Source of the DNA: Moraxellaceae bacterium
GTDB taxonomy: Bacteria > Pseudomonadota > Gammaproteobacteria > Pseudomonadales > Moraxellaceae
Assembly: GCA_021156385.1 (NCBI GenBank)
Contig: JAJNDL010000043.1
Span: forward strand, 1 to 7,612
DNA length: 7,612 nt
Reading direction: 5' to 3'
In this document: positions 6,643-7,612 of the stretch, piece by piece
How the letters are laid out: each line of letters opens with the position of its first letter
Numbering within the stretch: position 1 is the first letter of the stretch
The notes under the pieces: model-generated
The model's input: only the letters and a program-made list of their open reading frames with translations
What the model was told of the DNA's origin: nothing
Database searches by the model: none
Made by a program: the position numbers and the translations under genes

Positions 6643-7612
6643 TCAGCCCTTGGGCTCGGCGCTGATCACGGTGAAGCTCGGCGCGGTATCGAGCCGGGCG
6701 CGGATGGACCGCTCGATGCCGGCAGCATCGAGCCCGCATTCCGCGAGCATCTCCGCCGGCGTGCCGTGCTCGATGAAGGCGTCGGGAATGCCGAGGTTCT
6801 GTACCGGCACGACGAGGCGTTCGCGCGCCAGGAATTCGTTCACCGCCGATCCGGCGCCACCCATGATGGCGTGCTCCTCCACCGTCACCAGCAGCTTGTG
6901 CGACTGCGCCAGCTCGCGGATCAGTGCTTCATCCAGCGGCTTCACGAAGCGCATGTCGACCACGGTCGCGTTCAGCTTTTCCGCCGCGGCCAGCGCCGGC
7001 GTCAGCGACGCGCCGAAGGCCAGGATGGCGACACGTTCGCCGCTGCGCCTTTTGACACCGCGGCCGAGGGGCAGCGCCGTCATCGGTTTCTCGATCTTCA
7101 TGCCGGGGCCGGTGCCGCGCGGATAGCGCACCGCGGCCGGGCCCTTGTGCTCGAAGCCGGTGTAGAGCATCTGCCGGCATTCGTTCTCGTCGGAGGGCGC
7201 CATGATCACGATGTTGGGGATCGTGCGCATGAAGGCGTAGTCGTAGGCACCGGCGTGCGTAGGGCCGTCCTCGCCGACCAGGCCGGCGCGGTCGATGCCG
7301 AAGGTGACGTCGAGATTCTGCAGCGCGATGTCGTGCACGAGTTGGTCGTAGCCGCGCTGCAGGAAGGTGGAATAGATCGCGACGACGGGCTTCAGGCCCT
7401 CGCAGGCCATGCCGGCGGCCAGCGTCAGCGCGTGCTGCTCGGCGATGGCGACGTCGTGGTAGCGCGCGGGGAATTCCTTCGCGAAGCGCACCATGCCGGA
7501 GCCCTCGCACATCGCCGGCGTGATGCCGACGCAGCGCGCGTCGGCGGCGGCCATGTCGCAGAGCCAGTCGCCGAACACGTCGGAATACTTCGGCTTCTTC
7601 GGCACCGGGCTG
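6643..7612 (-). CDS. dxs: 1-deoxy-D-xylulose-5-phosphate synthase, C-terminal part (partial)
   Basis: The gene enters from the right edge and ends with TGA at 6645-6643; about 323 C-terminal residues are visible of a protein normally about 620 long. The frame stays open through 7612, so the GTG codon at 7605-7603 is internal rather than a start. Dxs condenses pyruvate with glyceraldehyde 3-phosphate, using thiamine diphosphate, to DXP for the MEP isoprenoid pathway and for thiamine and pyridoxal synthesis. The central transketolase-type domain shows [32 protein letters not shown] (with the catalytic-type Glu of AEQH), [31 protein letters not shown] and [11 protein letters not shown]. The C-terminal domain shows [32 protein letters not shown] and a GLDAAGI near the end. 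The last ~14 residues ([15 protein letters not shown]) extend slightly past the E. coli end. It converges on ribA. Confidence 0.97.
   Translation of the reverse strand, partial: SPVPKKPKYSDVFGDWLCDMAAADARCVGITPAMCEGSGMVRFAKEFPARYHDVAIAEQHALTLAAGMACEGLKPVVAIYSTFLQRGYDQLVHDIALQNLDVTFGIDRAGLVGEDGPTHAGAYDYAFMRTIPNIVIMAPSDENECRQMLYTGFEHKGPAAVRYPRGTGPGMKIEKPMTALPLGRGVKRRSGERVAILAFGASLTPALAAAEKLNATVVDMRFVKPLDEALIRELAQSHKLLVTVEEHAIMGGAGSAVNEFLARERLVVPVQNLGIPDAFIEHGTPAEMLAECGLDAAGIERSIRARLDTAPSFTVISAEPKG

Overview
The window is a strongly GC-rich, gene-dense bacterial chromosome segment. It looks like a Proteobacterium, most likely a beta- or gamma-proteobacterium. The reasons are the gene order ribD-ribE-...-ribBA-ribH-nusB-thiL-pgpA, a RibBA whose C-terminal half has lost the GTP cyclohydrolase II site (the RibBX type), a separate intact RibA, and a small secreted retropepsin-like protein of a kind seen in these classes. 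The exact lineage cannot be fixed from the sequence alone.

Positions 1-2984 hold the riboflavin genes on the + strand: the last 20 codons of a probable ribD, ribE (riboflavin synthase), a signal-peptide-bearing DUF2059 protein, ribBA/ribBX and ribH (lumazine synthase). The spacing is tight: ribE and the DUF2059 gene can overlap by an ATGA, and DUF2059 and ribBX are 1 nt apart. This suggests one transcript with translational coupling. Positions 3076-5780 continue on the same strand with nusB, thiL, pgpA and a secreted retropepsin-like protein. Next comes ribA (5857-6453), which has its own extended -10 promoter candidate and a GTG start, followed by a bidirectional intrinsic terminator. The convergent gap 6454-6642 also holds a perfect 30-bp inverted repeat built like a REP doublet (REPIN). 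On the - strand, dxs runs in from the right edge and ends at 6643.

Together the genes cover most of riboflavin synthesis: RibA opens GTP, RibD (mostly off-window) processes the pyrimidine, RibBX makes 3,4-dihydroxy-2-butanone 4-phosphate, RibH makes lumazine and RibE makes riboflavin. ThiL makes thiamine diphosphate, the cofactor of Dxs, and the Dxs product feeds isoprenoid and thiamine synthesis. NusB and PgpA are the usual housekeeping companions. The two uncharacterised exported proteins (DUF2059 and the retropepsin) are the least explained members of the cluster.

I do not see an undescribed defence, mobile or RNA system. The window is mostly core metabolism. The points most worth a second look are the degenerate RibBX domain, the two exported passengers, the REP doublet and a palindrome upstream of ribE.
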